Shown here in pieces: positions 6,283-6,538 of a DNA stretch of 6,538 nucleotides (positions are counted from its first letter, which is position 1; each line of letters opens with the position of its first letter). Both the position numbers and the translations under genes were made by a program. The stretch covers positions 1-6,538 of the forward strand of contig JANXXY010000146.1 of NCBI GenBank assembly GCA_025350365.1, read 5' to 3'. Source of the stretch: Bacteroidales bacterium. Lineage in GTDB: Bacteria; Bacteroidota; Bacteroidia; Bacteroidales; JAAUTT01. The notes below the pieces were generated by a model. The model did not search any database. It had not been told where the DNA came from and worked only from the letters and a program-made list of their open reading frames with translations.

Positions 6283-6538
6283 ATAAATGGAAGTAAATGG
6301 AAATAAATGGAAGTAAGTTGAAGTAAATGGAAGTAAATGGAAGTAAATAGAAATGAATTGAAATAAGTTGAAATAAATAGAAATAAATTGAAATAAGTTG
6401 AAGTAAATGGAAGTAAGTTGAAGTAAGTTGAAATAAATAGAAATAAATTGAAATAAGTTGAAGTAAATGGAAGTAAATTGAAGTAAGTTGAAATAAATAG
6501 AAATAAATTGAAGTAAGTTGAAATAAATTGAAATAATT
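6283..6538. repeat. Tandem array of about 25 decamers, consensus AARTAARTKG
   Basis: From the stop codon of the small gene to the window end the DNA is a continuous 10-bp tandem repeat with no indels: 25 full units from 6281 to 6530, the first sharing its GA with the TGA, plus a partial unit. Variation is almost limited to unit positions 3 (A/G), 7 (A/G), 8-9 (TT, TG or TA) and rarely 5. Each unit has TAA (once TGA) at positions 4-6, so all plus frames are closed every 30 bp. There is no cytosine on the plus strand. A 60-bp higher-order repeat is visible at 6371-6490. The right end lies outside the window. There are no unique spacers, so it is not a CRISPR array. Confidence 0.97.

Noticed and set aside
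6283..6538. CRISPR array
   Set aside because: The repeats are contiguous 10-bp units with no unique spacers.

Overview
The window looks like chromosomal DNA of a Bacteroidota bacterium, probably class Bacteroidia. The DNA is AT-rich, start codons lack clear Shine-Dalgarno sequences, two genes are preceded by the same Bacteroidota-type -7 octamer (TATTTTTG, fitting TAnnTTTG), and the largest gene encodes a membrane-tethered regulator of a type characteristic of this phylum. I cannot name a genus.

Layout. Positions 1-353 are non-coding and unusually rich in dyads: two hairpins with the same 11-nt apex, a nested stem-loop, and three further inverted repeats, the last ending at a possible start codon. 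Next comes a class II fructose-bisphosphate aldolase on the plus strand (354-1433), complete in its metal and catalytic residues. It converges on a minus-strand PLP-dependent aminotransferase (1524-2711), with a strong bidirectional terminator hairpin at 1459-1506. Upstream of the aminotransferase on the same strand, across a 257-bp gap holding a perfect 9-bp dyad, lies a 935-residue regulator (2969-5776). It has a signal peptide, about 14 propeller strand motifs, a triple-tyrosine domain, one membrane helix, a probable coiled coil and a LuxR-type HTH. A divergent intergenic region separates it from a small plus-strand gene (6010-6282) of unknown role. From that gene's stop codon to the window end runs a tandem array of about 25 decamers.

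How the genes fit together. The aldolase is a central glycolysis/gluconeogenesis enzyme with no evident link to the rest. The regulator should sense an extracytoplasmic ligand and act on DNA from the inner membrane. Its nearest co-oriented gene is the aminotransferase, but no SusC/SusD pair, transporter or carbohydrate enzyme is visible, so its target is unknown. The small gene and the array look like accessory sequence.

The most unusual element is the array at 6283-6538. Its plus strand has no cytosine, its period is about one helical turn, it shows a 60-bp higher-order repeat, and its minus strand has no stop codon in any frame but also no ATG, GTG or TTG. No complete new multi-gene system is visible. 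The array and the structured DNA upstream of the aldolase are the parts not explained by known genes.
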